Shown here: one piece after another, positions 1 to 6,340 of the stretch | How the letters are laid out: the number at the start of each line of letters is the position of its first letter | Numbering within the stretch: the first letter of the stretch is position 1 | Assembly (NCBI GenBank): GCA_002392835.1 | Contig: DGHX01000063.1 | Location: forward strand, 1-8,809 | Reading direction: 5' to 3' | Source: Prevotella sp. UBA3837 | GTDB lineage: Bacteria > Bacteroidota > Bacteroidia > Bacteroidales > Bacteroidaceae | DNA: 8,809 bases | Position numbers and translations under genes: made by a program | The notes under the pieces: generated by a model | What the model was told of the DNA's origin: nothing | The model's database searches: none | What the model saw: only the letters and a program-made list of their open reading frames with translations

Positions 1-651
1 AAGTTCATCTGGACCCACGATGCCTTCCGTGTGGGTGAGGACGGTCCTACCCACGAGCCCGTGGAGCAGGAGGCACAGATCCGACTGATGGAGAAGCTGA
101 AGAACCACCACGGCCGCAACTCGATGCTCGTGCTGCGCCCCGCCGATGCCGAAGAGACCACCGTCTGCTGGCGCATGGCCATGGAGAACACCGCTACGCC
201 CACGGCACTCATCTTCAGCCGCCAGAACATTGAGAACCTGCCCGAGGGCAACGACTACAGCCAGGCTACGAAGGGAGCATACGTCGTGGCAGGCAGCGAC
301 GAGGACTACGACGTCATACTGCTGGCCTCCGGTTCCGAGGTGTCGACGCTGGAAGCCGGTGCCAAGCTGCTGCGCCAGGACGGCGTGAAGGTGCGCATCG
401 TCAGCGTGCCCAGCGAGGGCCTCTTCCGCTCGCAGCCTGCCGAGTATCAGCAGCAGGTGCTGCCCGCAGGAAAGAAGAAGTTTGGCATGACCGCCGGACT
501 GCCCGTCACCCTGGAGGGACTCGTGGGAGCCGACGGCTGCGTATGGGGCCTGCAGAGCTTCGGCTTCAGCGCTCCCTACAAGGTGCTCGACGAGAAGCTG
601 GGCTACACCGGACAGAACGTCTACGAGCAGGTGAAGAAGCTGCTGGCATAA
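1..651 (+). CDS. tkt: Transketolase, C-terminal part (5' end outside window)
   Basis: Partial gene; the frame is open from base 1 and gives 216 residues before TAA at 649-651. Transketolase is a cytosolic, thiamine-diphosphate-dependent enzyme that moves two-carbon ketol units between sugar phosphates in the non-oxidative pentose phosphate pathway. What is visible is the end of the pyrimidine-binding domain and the whole C-terminal domain. The family motif THDAFRVGEDGPTHEPVEQ (residues 6-24) contains the His and Asp residues that line the sugar-phosphate pocket. Further on are the C-terminal-domain segments RIVSVPSEGLF (starting near residue 132) and FGFSAPYKVL (near 187), both usual for bacterial transketolases. 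The usual Trp after MPS is replaced by Glu here. The missing N-terminal two thirds would carry the diphosphate-binding GDG motif. Family assignment is secure; the gene probably leads the run that includes the next two genes. Confidence 0.96.
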   Translation, partial: KFIWTHDAFRVGEDGPTHEPVEQEAQIRLMEKLKNHHGRNSMLVLRPADAEETTVCWRMAMENTATPTALIFSRQNIENLPEGNDYSQATKGAYVVAGSDEDYDVILLASGSEVSTLEAGAKLLRQDGVKVRIVSVPSEGLFRSQPAEYQQQVLPAGKKKFGMTAGLPVTLEGLVGADGCVWGLQSFGFSAPYKVLDEKLGYTGQNVYEQVKKLLA

Positions 652-702
652 ACCACTGACATGCCAGCAACACAACATAGTTCGCGCAACGCTGACTTAG
701 AG

Positions 703-1593
703 ATGGAGAAGAAACAGATACTCTGCATAGGTCACATCACCCACGACCGCATCATCACTCCTCAGACTCCTAAAGGTGTTGACTGCGCAGGCGGTACTGC
801 CTACTATGTGGCATGGGCCATGCAGCATTTGCCCCATGATGTGAGCTTCGGGGTGATTACTGCCGTGGGCAGCGACCTGAAGCACGAAGTGGACAAGCTT
901 CTTCACAATGGCACAGACATTGTGGACCTGGGCAGCGACACCAGCGTTTTCTTTGAGAATGCCTATGGCGAGAACATGAACAACAGGCGACAAAGGGTGC
1001 TGTCGAAGGCAGCACCCTTCACTGTTGCCCAGCTGCAGCAGGCCGAGGCCGAGGTCTTCCACCTGGGCACGCTGCTGCACGATGACTTCTCGCCCGAGGT
1101 GGTGGAGTATCTGGCCACCAAGGGGCGTGTGTGCGTCGACGTGCAAGGCTACCTGCGCGAGGTGCGCGGACAGAAGGTGTACGCCGTGGAATGGCGCGAC
1201 AAGCTGCGCGTGCTGCGCTGCACCGACATACTGAAGGTGAACGAACACGAGGTGGACGTGCTCACCGACGGCGAGCGCGACCTGCACCGTGCGGCGCGCC
1301 TCATCAGCTCATGGGGCGTGCGCGAGGTGCTCATCACGCTGGGCAGCTATGGCTCCGTCATCTACGACGGCCAGCGCTTCTACGACATTCCCAGCTATGC
1401 ACCCCGCCAGGTGGTGGATGCCACAGGCTGCGGCGACACCTATGCCGCAGGATATCTCTACGCCCGCGCCAAGGGTGCCGACTGCGATGAGGCCGGACGC
1501 CTGGCGGCAGCCATGTGCACACTGAAGCTGCAGCATACCGGGCCCTTCGATGCCAACATCGATGAGGTGCGTGCCATATACAGAAAAGCTTAA
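703..1593 (+). CDS. PfkB/ribokinase-family sugar kinase
   Basis: Predicted 296-residue cytosolic kinase that phosphorylates a sugar or nucleoside with ATP; the substrate cannot be read from the sequence. Near the N-terminus, CIGHITHDRIITP (8-20) carries the substrate-binding Asp14, and AGGTAYYVAWA (29-39) is the family Gly-Gly motif. NEHE (180-183) matches the metal-binding NxxE motif. TLGSYG (212-217) is the ATP-site strand. DATGCGDTYAAGY (239-251) is PfkB signature 2, with Asp245 as predicted catalytic base and the GCGD anion hole. An in-frame ATG at 661 would add 14 residues that fit no family pattern. I prefer ATG 703, which puts the first beta strand at the usual distance from the start. 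It begins 51 bases after the transketolase stop, and 12 bases separate it from the next gene, so an operon is likely. The neighbour suggests a pentose-type substrate, but this is inference. Confidence 0.9.
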   Translation: MEKKQILCIGHITHDRIITPQTPKGVDCAGGTAYYVAWAMQHLPHDVSFGVITAVGSDLKHEVDKLLHNGTDIVDLGSDTSVFFENAYGENMNNRRQRVLSKAAPFTVAQLQQAEAEVFHLGTLLHDDFSPEVVEYLATKGRVCVDVQGYLREVRGQKVYAVEWRDKLRVLRCTDILKVNEHEVDVLTDGERDLHRAARLISSWGVREVLITLGSYGSVIYDGQRFYDIPSYAPRQVVDATGCGDTYAAGYLYARAKGADCDEAGRLAAAMCTLKLQHTGPFDANIDEVRAIYRKA

Positions 1594-1605
1594 CCCCTTA
1601 CTGAT

Positions 1606-2691
1606 ATGAAGAAGAAATACCTGACGATGGCCGTGGCCGCCATCTTCGCCACGGCCTCCATCTGCTCATGCGGAGGAAAGGACAAGGGCAGCAAGGAGCG
1701 CGATGATGACGACGTGGAAGCCTACGAGGATGACGACGAGGACGCTCCTGACGCCGACGTCACTGACCAGACGAATGCATGGATGTCGCAAGACCTGGCC
1801 ACCTTCGACCTGCACGGACGAGTGGTCGAGGTCAGCTACGACAAGGACCACCACACACAGGTGAACATCGTGTTCAGCGACAAGGGAAAGCTGCGCACCC
1901 TGAAGCGCATGAACGGACAGCAGGTGGCTGAGACGGCCACCGTGACGCGCGACGAGTTTGGGCGCATAGTGGCCATCAGCTTCGAGGACGACGCACCCTG
2001 GGAGACACGACTCAGCTACGACGGCGACGACGGCATGGTGCCCACTATGTATACGAATACCAACACCATGGGCAACTACACCATGTTTGAATACACGCGC
2101 GATGCCGATGGCAAGCTCATCAAGGCAGACTTCGAGGAGGCCATACACGGACAAACCGTGGAGACCGGAAAGCACACCGTCACACTCAGCGACTATGACG
2201 AACATGGCAACTGGCTCGTCTGTACCCACAACGACGGCGAATACGACTTCGTGACCATGCGAACCATCACCTACAGCGACGGAACGGTGTCGGAGCCGGA
2301 AGACCCCGCAATGCGAGACGAACTGATGGTCATGGACTTCATCACCGACATGTACAATCAGAGCCGCTATGAGGACTATGGATTCTTGCGCGAGCACTGC
2401 TCGCCACAGATGCTCCAATACCTGGCCGACAGCTACGAGTACGACGGCGAGGGACTGGCCGTGTGGCTCTTCCGCACATCAGCACAGGACGGCAAGCCCG
2501 GATACGCCGGAGAGAAGAACAAGGTGACAGACCTGCGCCGATTCAGCGCCGACGGATGGTGGACCTACAAGTTCACCGACGGAGGCTGGAAAGGCGAGAA
2601 GCGCATACGAGTGCTGGTGAAGGACGGCAAGTGCATCATCGACGACCTGGAGGACGTCTACGACGAATGCGCCGAGGCCAGCCAGCAGTAA
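1606..2691 (+). CDS. Acidic lipoprotein with YD-repeat-like region, function unknown
   Basis: 361 residues. MKKK followed by a hydrophobic segment (5-19) and Cys20-Ser-Cys22-Gly-Gly looks like a lipoprotein signal; Cys22 with Ser at -1 is the likelier lipidation site. A strongly acidic linker follows (residues 32-52, mostly Asp/Glu). Residues 66-230 are beta-rich and loosely repetitive. Segments such as DLHGRVVEVSYD, DEFGRIVAISFE, DADGKLIKADFE and YDEHGNWLVCTH resemble degenerate YD/RHS-type repeats common in Bacteroidetes lipoproteins. Residues 238-355 form a separate domain (FITDMYNQSRYEDYGFLREH ... GWKGEKRIRVLVKDGKCIIDD) whose pattern recalls DUF3828/NTF2-like folds. That resemblance is by eye only. 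Location is periplasmic or outer-membrane anchored. No enzymatic motif is visible. It starts 12 bases after the kinase stop and probably shares its transcript. Confidence 0.8.
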   Translation: MKKKYLTMAVAAIFATASICSCGGKDKGSKERDDDDVEAYEDDDEDAPDADVTDQTNAWMSQDLATFDLHGRVVEVSYDKDHHTQVNIVFSDKGKLRTLKRMNGQQVAETATVTRDEFGRIVAISFEDDAPWETRLSYDGDDGMVPTMYTNTNTMGNYTMFEYTRDADGKLIKADFEEAIHGQTVETGKHTVTLSDYDEHGNWLVCTHNDGEYDFVTMRTITYSDGTVSEPEDPAMRDELMVMDFITDMYNQSRYEDYGFLREHCSPQMLQYLADSYEYDGEGLAVWLFRTSAQDGKPGYAGEKNKVTDLRRFSADGWWTYKFTDGGWKGEKRIRVLVKDGKCIIDDLEDVYDECAEASQQ

Positions 2692-2713
2692 CGCACATCG
2701 CGGTTTGCTGAAG

Positions 2714-2759
2714 AAAGTCGGCCTTTCGCTGAAACCATTTGGTGCGGAAGACCGACTTT
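2714..2759. promoter_or_regulatory. Imperfect dyad spanning the -33 box of the beta-helix gene promoter
   Basis: The arm 2714-2721 (aaagtcgg) is perfectly complementary to 2752-2759. Pairing continues imperfectly inward (2722-2729 against 2744-2751, six of eight), and the centre contains acca-tt-tggt. The -33 TTTG (2738-2741) sits at the tip. The dyad could be an operator, the terminator hairpin of the upstream lipoprotein gene (no T-run follows), or a dispersed repeat. The sequence does not decide between them. Confidence 0.45.
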
Positions 2760-2770
2760 GCGTATCTTTG
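2738..2770 (+). promoter_or_regulatory. Bacteroidetes-type promoter for the beta-helix protein gene
   Basis: TTTG at 2738-2741, a 21-base spacer, then TATCTTTG at 2763-2770 is an exact match to the Bacteroidetes consensus TTTG / TAnnTTTG. Transcription should begin near 2775-2778, leaving a leader of about 37 bases before ATG 2814. This rules out an in-frame start at 2739, which lies inside the promoter. Confidence 0.8.
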
Positions 2771-2813
2771 CACAAAAAATAACTCCCCTGAAATAATAAA
2801 ACTCACCACTGAA

Positions 2814-5000
2814 ATGAACAGGAAGCTATTTACAACCGCAGTGGCACTGCTGGCAGCAGGCGCACTGCAGGCACAGACGCTCAACGTCGTAGTGGGCAGC
2901 GTCACCTACCAGGTACCGGCGGCCCAGGCCGGAGAGATGGTGTACCAGGACGGACAGACCGTCAGCATCATGAACAAGACCTACACGCTGGCCGACGTGG
3001 ACCAGATGTACATAGACAACACGGCCGTGACGGACTACACGGTGCAGGTGGAGTACAGCGGCACGACGGCACAGGTGAAGGTGGCCGGAAACGTGGCGAA
3101 GTACGTCGACGTCAGCGTCAGCGGTGCACACGTGGGCATCGTGCAGAGTGAACCCGACGCAGAGATTACCTACACGCTGAGCGGAACGGCCACCGACGGA
3201 GAGTTCTACCTGGAGGGCGACTACAAGGCCACGGTGGAGCTGGACGGACTGACGCTGACCAACCTGACGCCACAGTACAGCGGTGCGGCCATATACGTGA
3301 AGGACGGCAAGCGCATTGACATCAGCGTGAAGAAGGACACCGAGAACACGCTCACCGACTGCAGCGCACCCGGCGACGCTTACGCCCAGAAGGGATGCCT
3401 GTGGGTGAAGGGCCACGCCGAGCTGAAGGGCAAGGGCGTGCTGAACATCAACGGACGCTACGCCGAGGCACACGCCGTGAAGACGGGAGAGTACATGACG
3501 ATGAAGAACTGCACGCTGAACATCCTGGCGGCAGGCAAGGACGGACTGCACGTGAACGAGTACTTCCTCATGGAGAGCGGCACGCTGACCGTCAGCGGGG
3601 TGGGGGACGACGCCCTGCAGGCGGAGCTCGACGGCACCACGAACACCGGAGAGACCACCGACCACGAGGACGAGGACTCGGGCAACATATACATCGACGG
3701 CGGCACGCTGACGCTGACCACCACGGCGGCAGGCACCAAGGGCCTGAAGAGCGACAGCACCGTGGTGGTGAACGGCGGCACGCTCACCATCAACGCCTCG
3801 GGAACCGTTGACACCAGCGACGCCTCGGACCCCTCGTACGTGGCAGGCATCGGCGCAGGCAAGTACGTGCAGAACGGCGGAACGGTAGCCATCACCGTGA
3901 AGGGGACGGCAGGACGTGGCGTGAAGGCCTGGGACATTGAGACCAACGGCGGCGAGCTGACCATCGTGAACAGCGCCGCTCCCACCACCGTCAGCAGCGA
4001 CGTGAAGGGCGCCAAGGGCCTGAAAGCCCTGAACATGGCCCTCAACGCCGGCACCATCGCCATCACCATGAGCGGCAACGCCAGCAAGGCCATACGCTGC
4101 GGCGACGGCACACAGTCTGCATCAGGTGGTGGCGGCGGATGGCGTGCTCCCGGAGGCGGAGGTGGCTGGGGACCCGGCGGAGGCGGCGGCATGGGCGGCG
4201 GCTCTAAGTGGACCAACGTCACAGGCTCGTACACACAGGGCAAGAGCGACGGCACAGGACCCACGCTGACCGTCAGCCAGAAGGGCAGCGCATACAGCTC
4301 GTCATCGGCGAAGGCCATCAAGGCCATCTGTGCCGTCACCCTCTACGGCGGAACCACCGAGGTGGAGACCACCAGCAACGGCGCCGAGGGACTGGAGTCG
4401 AAGACCAGCATCGACATCCGCGGCGGGCAGCACTACTTCAAGTGCTATGACGACTGCCTGAACTCGGCAGGAAAGATCAGCTTCAACGGCGGTGTCACCG
4501 TGGCTTACTCCACCGGCAACGACGTCATTGACAGCAACGCAGGCACCACGGGGGCCATCACCATCGGCAACGGCTCAGTGCTGGCCTACATGACCAAGGG
4601 CGACCCCGACGAGGCCTTTGACTGCGACAACAACAACTACATACAGATCACCGGCACGGGCATCGCCATCGGAGCCGGAGGGGCACAGAGCAGCACCACG
4701 GGCACTATCAGCAATGCCGCACAGGGATATGCCTTCCCCGGAACGGTACGCTTCACCGCCAATGCCTACAACACGCTGGCCGACGCCGATGGCAACAACC
4801 TCGTCACCTTCCAGCTGCCCGTTACCATCAGCAGCCGCTGCACCTTCATCACGGCAAAGGGCATGGTGAGCAAGGGTACATACAACATCAAGTCATCGGC
4901 GACAGAGCCCACCGATGCCACCACAGCCTGGCACGGTCTCTACATCGGCTCTTCGGCCAAAGGCACCACCAGCGTGGTATCGGCCATCACGGCAAAGTAG
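2814..5000 (+). CDS. Secreted beta-helix carbohydrate-binding-type protein (Cthe_2159/DUF4353 family)
   Basis: 728 residues. A classical signal peptide (MNRK, hydrophobic 5-18, LQA|QT) predicts cleavage after Ala20. Residues 21-70 resemble the short N-terminal beta segment found in many Bacteroidales exported proteins (ending TLADVDQMYID). From about residue 90 to 640 the chain is a series of rungs built on G(x)KGLK / GGTLTI patterns, for example GTKGLKSDSTVVVNGGTLTI, GAKGLKALNMAL, SAKAIKAICAV and GAEGLESKTSIDIRGG. DGLHVNE and GDDALQAE are also present. This is the signature of the Cthe_2159 (PF14262) right-handed beta helix, whose founder binds cellulose and polygalacturonate. Residues 438-463 are a Gly-rich insertion (GGGGGW and GGGGGM runs) between rungs. 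The last 80 residues (NLVTFQLP ... WHGLYIGSS) form a terminal cap or domain. No catalytic motif or sorting domain is evident. Location is predicted outside the inner membrane; ligand unknown. Own promoter upstream; terminators at 5238-5324 downstream. Confidence 0.85.
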   Translation: MNRKLFTTAVALLAAGALQAQTLNVVVGSVTYQVPAAQAGEMVYQDGQTVSIMNKTYTLADVDQMYIDNTAVTDYTVQVEYSGTTAQVKVAGNVAKYVDVSVSGAHVGIVQSEPDAEITYTLSGTATDGEFYLEGDYKATVELDGLTLTNLTPQYSGAAIYVKDGKRIDISVKKDTENTLTDCSAPGDAYAQKGCLWVKGHAELKGKGVLNINGRYAEAHAVKTGEYMTMKNCTLNILAAGKDGLHVNEYFLMESGTLTVSGVGDDALQAELDGTTNTGETTDHEDEDSGNIYIDGGTLTLTTTAAGTKGLKSDSTVVVNGGTLTINASGTVDTSDASDPSYVAGIGAGKYVQNGGTVAITVKGTAGRGVKAWDIETNGGELTIVNSAAPTTVSSDVKGAKGLKALNMALNAGTIAITMSGNASKAIRCGDGTQSASGGGGGWRAPGGGGGWGPGGGGGMGGGSKWTNVTGSYTQGKSDGTGPTLTVSQKGSAYSSSSAKAIKAICAVTLYGGTTEVETTSNGAEGLESKTSIDIRGGQHYFKCYDDCLNSAGKISFNGGVTVAYSTGNDVIDSNAGTTGAITIGNGSVLAYMTKGDPDEAFDCDNNNYIQITGTGIAIGAGGAQSSTTGTISNAAQGYAFPGTVRFTANAYNTLADADGNNLVTFQLPVTISSRCTFITAKGMVSKGTYNIKSSATEPTDATTAWHGLYIGSSAKGTTSVVSAITAK

Positions 5001-5016
5001 CAACATCATCCCCGTC

Positions 5017-5050
5017 TCACGCGCGCGTATGTGCTCATACGCGCGCGTGA
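5017..5050. repeat. Perfect 15-bp hairpin with CGCGCGCG core
   Basis: 5017-5031 (tcacgcgcgcgtatg) and 5036-5050 are exact reverse complements around a TGCT loop, 16 bases after the beta-helix gene stop. No T-run follows, so it is not a classical intrinsic terminator. It may protect the mRNA 3' end, or be the edge of the repeat unit that begins here. Confidence 0.8.
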
Positions 5051-5216
5051 AGATAAAGACGCTGCACTCGCTACACCTACAGCAATGATGAGTGGCGACC
5101 TGTTCAGAACGAAAGTTCTTTACGCTACACTCGCTACACCAGTGCTCGTTATTAAGAAGTTATATATGAATTTTAACTTGTTTTGTGTAAAAAAACTTAA
5201 CAATTCGCTCTTAGGT

Positions 5217-5300
5217 AAAAGTGGCCTGTTTTTTTTTAAAAGCGGCCTCCTTTTTGAAAAAAGTAGGCCGCTTTTTTTCAAAAGTGGCCCGCATTTTTTT
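5217..5300 (+). repeat. Four imperfect units of about 21 bp (AAAAGTGGCC ... poly-T)
   Basis: Units begin at 5217, 5238, 5257 and 5280. Each has an A-run, a core of AG(T/C)GGCC or AGTAGGCC, one or two variable bases, then 5-9 T. Because A-runs and T-runs flank a GGCC core, any unit can pair with its neighbour, and two of them form the terminator at 5238-5278. Confidence 0.75.
5238..5278 (+). terminator. Strong intrinsic terminator
   Basis: The arm 5238-5255 (aaaagcggcctccttttt) pairs with 5257-5274 as an approximately 18-bp stem with one mismatch, followed by T through 5278. It lies 240 bases beyond the beta-helix gene and points with it. An A-run on the other side makes weak activity on the minus strand possible. 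Confidence 0.65.
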
Positions 5301-5324
5301 GTCCCAGGCCCTGGGACGTTTTTT
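5301..5324 (+). terminator. Second intrinsic terminator
   Basis: The palindrome gtcccaggccctgggac (5301-5317) is followed by G and six T (5319-5324). The stem is 6-7 bp of mostly G-C pairs with a short loop. It is in series with the preceding terminator and oriented to stop plus-strand transcription before the convergent nucleotidyltransferase gene. Confidence 0.65.
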
Positions 5325-5426
5325 CTTTCGCCTCTCATCACTCATCACTTCTGTCCGGTGTAGCGAGTGTAGCGTCTTTGTCCTCGCGCGCGTGTAAGGA
5401 CTATGATTACAATTCGGGTTTTGTCT

Positions 5427-5720
5427 TTAAGCGGTTCTCTCATATATGAGTATTTTATCAAGGTCAGCACTCTTCCTGGCAAAAGGCAACAGCCCTTTTT
5501 CAGTAACCAAATCAACATCAATATGGAGCATGTCCTGCAAATCGAGGTGCATGCCGCTTAGCTTGAACAAGCCAACTGTTTTCTCAGGCTGAATAAGTAT
5601 GTCGATGTCAGACAATGCTGTCTGCTCACCACATGCGTAGGAGCCAAAAATCCATGCCTTCAAAACAGGCTGTGTCTTGAAGTAGTCGGCTATCTGCTGT
5701 ATCATCGACTGTGTATTCAT
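5427..5720 (-). CDS. Minimal nucleotidyltransferase (MNT) domain protein, orphan
   Basis: 97 residues, a single NTP_transf_2-type domain. The motif FGSYACGEQTALSDIDILI (25-43) contains the diagnostic Gly26-Ser27 and the metal-binding pair Asp38/Asp40. Asp70 in IDVDLV is the probable third carboxylate. MNT proteins of this size commonly act as antitoxins to HEPN-domain (DUF86) RNases, in some systems by AMPylating the toxin. No HEPN gene lies on either side here: downstream is the repeat region, upstream a gene remnant. Position 30 is Cys where family members usually have Arg (GSYARGE); this may or may not weaken activity. The frame is open far upstream, but a promoter at 5789-5758 and a leader of about 30 bases point to ATG at 5720; a second Met (codon 6) is possible. 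Role: cytosolic, toxin-antitoxin or nucleotide transfer, unproven. Confidence 0.85.
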   Translation of the reverse strand: MNTQSMIQQIADYFKTQPVLKAWIFGSYACGEQTALSDIDILIQPEKTVGLFKLSGMHLDLQDMLHIDVDLVTEKGLLPFARKSADLDKILIYERTA

Positions 5721-5750
5721 AAGCGAGCTGTGAATGTTTAACCAACTTGT

Positions 5751-5820
5751 TCGGGCACAAAGATACGAACTTTTTCCGATACTTCCAAAGAAAAAGGAGG
5801 AAAAAGTGGAAAGTCGAAAG
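5751..5820 (-). repeat. Dispersed promoter-bearing repeat, copy 1
   Basis: This 70-base stretch matches 8677-8745 at about 62 of 70 positions by eye, in the same orientation. The match includes both promoter boxes, the spacer, the gggca block after the -7 box, and a purine-rich flank (ggaggaaaaagtggaaag). Confidence 0.8.
5758..5789 (-). promoter_or_regulatory. Promoter of the MNT gene
   Basis: Read on the minus strand: TTTG (5789-5786), a 20-base spacer, TATCTTTG (5765-5758). This is an exact match to the Bacteroidetes consensus. The predicted start of transcription near 5751 leaves about 30 bases to ATG 5720. Confidence 0.8.
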
Positions 5821-5850
5821 AGATTGCCAGGCATCAACAAAACAGCAATG

Positions 5851-5906
5851 CATAAGGACAGTCTTTTGACGGTGAAGAAGAAAACGATCAAAAGCCAGTC
5901 CTTATG
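5851..5906. repeat. Hairpin upstream of the MNT promoter
   Basis: cataaggac (5851-5859) pairs with 5898-5906, then a 3x3 internal loop, then cttttga (5863-5869) pairs with 5888-5894. The loop is A/G-rich. No T-run follows on either strand, so it is a repeat or protein-binding dyad rather than a clear terminator. Confidence 0.6.
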
Positions 5907-5942
5907 TGCGTGTCTCTTCTGCAGCCCCCTCGACTTTTTTTT

Positions 5943-6227
5943 AAAGTTTTTGTAGGGCCGCAGCCGGATGCTCCTGAAGGTGTGCTGGAAGCATTGCAGA
6001 GGCAATTGAGCGGGCATTAAGTCCTGACGATTGTACATCTTTACCATGCGTAAAGCTATGTCATAGTATGTGAGCTGCCCCACGTATTTTATGCCATTCT
6101 GCGGAACTATCTTCTTGTACAAATCCTCAAAACTGTGGCATCCGTTTATCATGGCATACCAGGGCCATAGGATTATGTAATTAGTTGGTTTGTTATTCGG
6201 TTTGCTATTACTTCTGAGGTGAAGCAT
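5943..6227 (-). pseudogene. Remnant or small gene of unknown protein (LWPWYAMINGCHSFEDLY)
   Basis: An open minus-strand frame beginning at ATG 6227 (inside the long hairpin) encodes natural-looking protein sequence. IILWPWYAMINGCHSFEDLY is followed shortly by GIKYVGQLTYYDIALRM. The composition, with aromatic residues and alternating helical character, differs from repeat-derived translations and reads like the C-terminal part of a conserved Bacteroidetes protein; I cannot name the family. There is no stop of its own: the same frame runs on through low-complexity sequence and the MNT promoter into the MNT gene. It has no signal peptide and no recognisable promoter. I therefore read it as a 5'-truncated, 3'-decayed gene. 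The right boundary is arbitrary, placed where the T-rich tract begins. A genuine small protein starting at ATG 6227 or 6152 remains possible. Confidence 0.4.
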
Positions 6228-6307
6228 GTTGTGAGCCGGAGGCTCTGCTGGGGGCGCGGCCTGTCGGCCGCATCGCGCCCCCACTGAGCCTCCGCCCCAC
6301 AACATGC
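6224..6307. repeat. 84-base GC-rich hairpin downstream of the Big_2/Fib_succ gene
   Basis: Three perfect stem blocks are separated by small internal loops: gcatgttgtg (6224-6233) with 6298-6307, cggaggctc with gagcctccg (10 and 9 bp), and tgggggcgcg with its complement (10 bp). The tip can form a further GCGGCC/GGCCGC helix. It starts 33 bases past the stop at 6341 on the minus strand. No T-run follows, so it is more likely a REP/MITE-type repeat or mRNA 3' stabiliser than an intrinsic terminator. Confidence 0.85.
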
Positions 6308-6340
6308 CGTGGGTTGCGTTGCGTCTTGGGGAGGATGCAC

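Larger units (their letters stand above)
5036..5397. repeat. Unit bounded by about 40-bp inverted repeats, with an internal direct copy (MITE-like)
   Basis: The left end 5036-5077 (CG-repeat, then aaagacgctgcactcgctacacc) matches the reverse complement of 5357-5397 with only a few differences. The 20-base core at 5058-5077 has one mismatch to the complement of 5357-5376. The same core recurs in direct orientation at 5121-5140 with mismatches only near its 5' end. About 280 bp of AT-rich, non-coding sequence lie between. No transposase is present and I see no clear target duplication. It could be a non-autonomous element or a layered repeat cluster. The region carries no convincing protein gene. 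Confidence 0.5.

Noticed and set aside
661..702. Upstream ATG for the PfkB kinase giving 14 extra residues
   Set aside because: The extra residues (MPATQHSSRNADLE) fit no family pattern, and ATG 703 starts at the normal distance from the first beta strand.
1666..2418. Long minus-strand open frame opposite the lipoprotein gene
   Set aside because: It is a shadow of GC-rich codon usage; the plus strand has a signal sequence, a start in operon position and plausible domains.
2739..2813. Longer start for the beta-helix protein
   Set aside because: The upstream start lies inside the promoter and would bury the signal peptide behind 25 residues; ATG 2814 gives a clean signal peptide.
3458..4339. 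Long minus-strand open frame opposite the beta-helix gene
   Set aside because: Its Pro-rich translation simply mirrors the Gly-rich insertion and NNC/GGC codon bias; the plus strand explains the region fully.
5217..5300. CRISPR array
   Set aside because: Units are about 21 bp with no unique spacers, differ in sequence, and no cas gene is near.
5031..5363. Possible 110-residue plus-strand protein
   Set aside because: It is translated from the inverted repeat, the A/T-flanked repeat units and the terminators; the repeated KSGLFF-like peptides only mirror the DNA repeats.
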